Source: Leptidea sinapis (taxonomy: Eukaryota > Arthropoda > Insecta > Lepidoptera > Pieridae). Taken from it: a DNA stretch of 64,000 nt. Position numbers and translations under genes: made by a program. The notes beneath the pieces are model-generated. The model did no database searches. It worked only from the letters and a program-made list of their open reading frames with translations, and was not told where the DNA came from. Each line of letters starts with the position of its first letter. Position 1 is the first letter of the stretch. The DNA lies in NCBI RefSeq assembly GCF_905404315.1, contig NC_066286.1, forward strand, positions 7,199,501-7,263,500, given 5' to 3'. This document shows, piece by piece, positions 61,681 through 64,000 of the stretch.

Positions 61681-64000
61681 TACAGCGAGGTAGTTATGCA
61701 ATGACCATTTATGATCCCATCCAACACGCGTTTGCGTTTCTTAAGTCATCACTGGCAACACACACTGGTTATAAACCTTCGTCTTCAGACACTGGTATTT
61801 GTAAGTCTAGATGAGTCTCATTCAAAACCCACAAAATAAAGTGCTCCGTGTGCCAAAAGATTTTTCCAATTCAAAAAAAGCTATCTTTTGTTTTTAGCGC
61901 GTGCATTGCACAACTTAAAAGTTAGTACCCAATTCTTGTTATCTTCGTCGCCAGAGTCACAATCATATTAATGTGTAACAATTTACGTAAAGCGAAACAC
62001 TTTTTACAGTCGTTCAGTGATTATAAGACATAGTATTATTTCTTTTTAACAAAGCTCAATTGTCTCTTCTTATTTTCATTGAATTTTTTTTTATGTGAAT
62101 AGGAAATGACTTCGTGAGCGATTGTTCACAACAAGTCACACAATGTTTCGCGAGGCTAGCCGTGTTGTCAAGGTTTTCATATTTCAAAATGGTATTGGCT
62201 TCCCTCCTTGAACCGTAAAACACTTCGTGAATACATAGTAAGCTATAGTTGGCCATTCGTAAGCCGCATACCACAATATTTTACCAACAAATCAGCGAAT
62301 AGTTTCTGCCGCAAATAAATCGGATAGTAACGATCTCGCAAGATACGCGATTGTGGGTGCTATGGCTTTGCGTTTGGTTGGTACAAGTTGTAAGATGATT
62401 CGGGATAAGTTTTTGAATAAAAAAATGTACTAATATAGAAAGAATATTTTATGTTTTCGCAGATCTCTTGACCTTGACATGAATTAACATATAATCCCAT
62501 ATTGTCTTTATTCCTTGTAGTGCATCTGCTAAGCAAGACAAAGTGTTCGCAGCGACGAGTGTAGGTATCAGTAAAAAAAAAATACTAATAACAAGCTTTA
62601 AGCTTTTCGGATTGTCCCGACTACCTAACTTTATGATTTTAAGGACCCTCTGATTGTAAGATAAAGGCAAACATTGGTTTGTTTTTCACAAAATTCACGT
62701 CACAGCTTAGCTAAAAAAAGTAATCGTATATATACTATAATTTTATCTCCGGTAGGAAGTATCGCTAGCAGTTCATTACGTGCAACACACACTGAATCTC
62801 TCATCGCAACATTCAGCGCGGTGTATTCAAAACACATCCCGCCACAGATCTGGCCGACTATTGACACATTCGTCGCCAAAACTATTTGTTTCTGTAATTC
62901 GGAACAAATATCTCATGTCTTAGTTGGATTATGATTGTTTATGATACACGACAGCTCTTTTGATATTTGCTTCGAAAGATAATTTTATTTTATTTCTGAT
63001 ATTTTTTTGGTCTGAAGTGTGGACTGACTGTTGAGAGTTGAACGACTTACTTTTCCTTTTCAATTATTTTGACCTTTAAGTTTTCGGAGCTAAAAATTGT
63101 AAAAGACTAATATGTTGCATTAAACATTTACGTGGTGAATTATCTCTTCTATCAAGGTGGTTTAATTAATATCTTACTTCATCATGCATTGCCTACAAAA
63201 AGTCAATAGACTCCGTGCAAATCATCCTAAGTGAATGAGACCCTTAGTTTATCAGGCTTCATTGGGCGGATAATTGCAAAGTGTGGTAGATGTCTTGCCC
63301 GGAGTCTGCCGGAACGACTGTTTATTGAGTATGTTTAGATGGCTCAGAAGCTAACTCAATGTATCTGAGACGAGGGCTACCATCTGTTCTATGCACTTGT
63401 TTCTTCTGTATTCTTTATGGTTTTTTCCCAGAATACTCAGGACCTTATCAAGATCTATCTTTGGCCATTCTAGTATTATGTATATATGCAGAGTGCATTC
63501 ATTTAAAATATTTGTTACCTAGTGCCTCCAAGTAGTCTTCTGCTCCATCTGTCATATGTGATACGCAGTCGATACTATACGCAATGGCAATACGCATCCA
63601 AGCCATGTAACCCGTTTGTTCTTTTCTTCTCTTCTTCTGTTGTCATAGACGATTTTAGGGCATGCTAATTATCTTGACCTATCATTCATTCATTATTCGT
63701 GGCTTTATGAAATTCTTACTTCTGTGTGTGAACGCATTGTTTTTTCAAATAAATTATGTTCTGTGAAGGAATCTTATTAAACATTTTTTTTTCTTGAACG
63801 ACAACATCAAAATTCACATCATCACGACTTTTATTCAGTGCTTTGTCTTGATTTACTGTATCTCCGATCTCGGGGATGAAGTGTCCATATATCGGTCATG
63901 GGTATCATTCTTAATTTCACTCCGGGTCACTTCGACATCTATCGTTCGATTGGCCAGGTTCTGTTGGTCATGTTTGCTTTTTTCTTGAGGATTCCAGTCT

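Larger units (their letters stand above)
61080..64000 (+). other. downstream intron of the host gene
   Basis: Begins with GTCAGTCGATATT. Composition falls back to AT-rich. No further exon with both splice sites and a compatible frame is apparent before the window ends. Apart from the repeats at 61385-61680, nothing is recognised. Confidence 0.5.

Overview
This is 64 kb of animal nuclear DNA, AT-rich and dominated by transposable elements, almost certainly from a butterfly or moth (Lepidoptera). The organism call rests on the dispersed repeats: LINE 3' ends reading GATCACTTAAC..CAGGTGACCCGTA..TCCTATTCCATAAAAA, Helitron-like units with the GCTGACC(C/G)GCAAACG end, tRNA-derived SINEs with a 'gactcggaaacaaacatcc'-type body, and the AACCGACTTCAAAAA repeat. 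I recognise all of these as typical of lepidopteran genomes. There are no rRNA genes, true tRNA genes, CRISPR arrays or bacterial-type operons.

Host gene content looks like one gene on the + strand. Its main coding exon runs from about 59493 to 61079 in a GC-rich, CpG-rich island and ends at a consensus splice donor. A second candidate exon lies at 43103-43450; it carries an ATG, 16 codons and a GTAAGT donor. Its splice phase joins in frame to an AG immediately before the 59493 ATG. I read this as one gene with a distal and a proximal promoter and a ~16 kb first intron full of repeats. The product is not securely identified; the catalytic or diagnostic part would lie beyond the window.

The mobile-element layer, left to right:
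- 0.2-4.6 kb: two pieces of a LINE (here 'LINE-A', Jockey/CR1 group). The second is split by a 1.14 kb DNA transposon that carries a two-exon SWIM/YqaJ-type gene.
- 6-10 kb: a Harbinger-like MITE, LINE tails and a Tc1/mariner relic.
- 12.66-16.20 kb: the longest LINE-A copy, with a 13 bp target-site duplication and a 394 bp internal tandem duplication in its reverse transcriptase.
- 18-20 kb: a ~220 bp tandem repeat, then a Penelope-like element on the - strand with a hammerhead-like motif downstream of its coding region.
- 22.5-30.7 kb: LINE tails, a hAT MITE with an 8 bp target duplication, tRNA-derived SINEs and a Harbinger-like MITE.
- 32.7-37.2 kb: 'LINE-B', an apparently intact two-ORF LINE. 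ORF1 has a PHD finger, a coiled coil and an FP-like domain; ORF2 has endonuclease and reverse transcriptase.
- 37-58 kb: SINEs, inverted repeats, several degenerate LINE reverse transcriptases, another LINE-A copy at 54 kb, and more MITEs.
- 58.7 kb: an inverted repeat with a second hammerhead-like motif.

LINE-B is the only element here that looks able to encode its full machinery; everything else mobile is truncated, frameshifted or non-coding. Short elements such as SINEs and MITEs would depend on enzymes supplied by other copies. All family assignments come from reading motifs by eye; no database search was possible.
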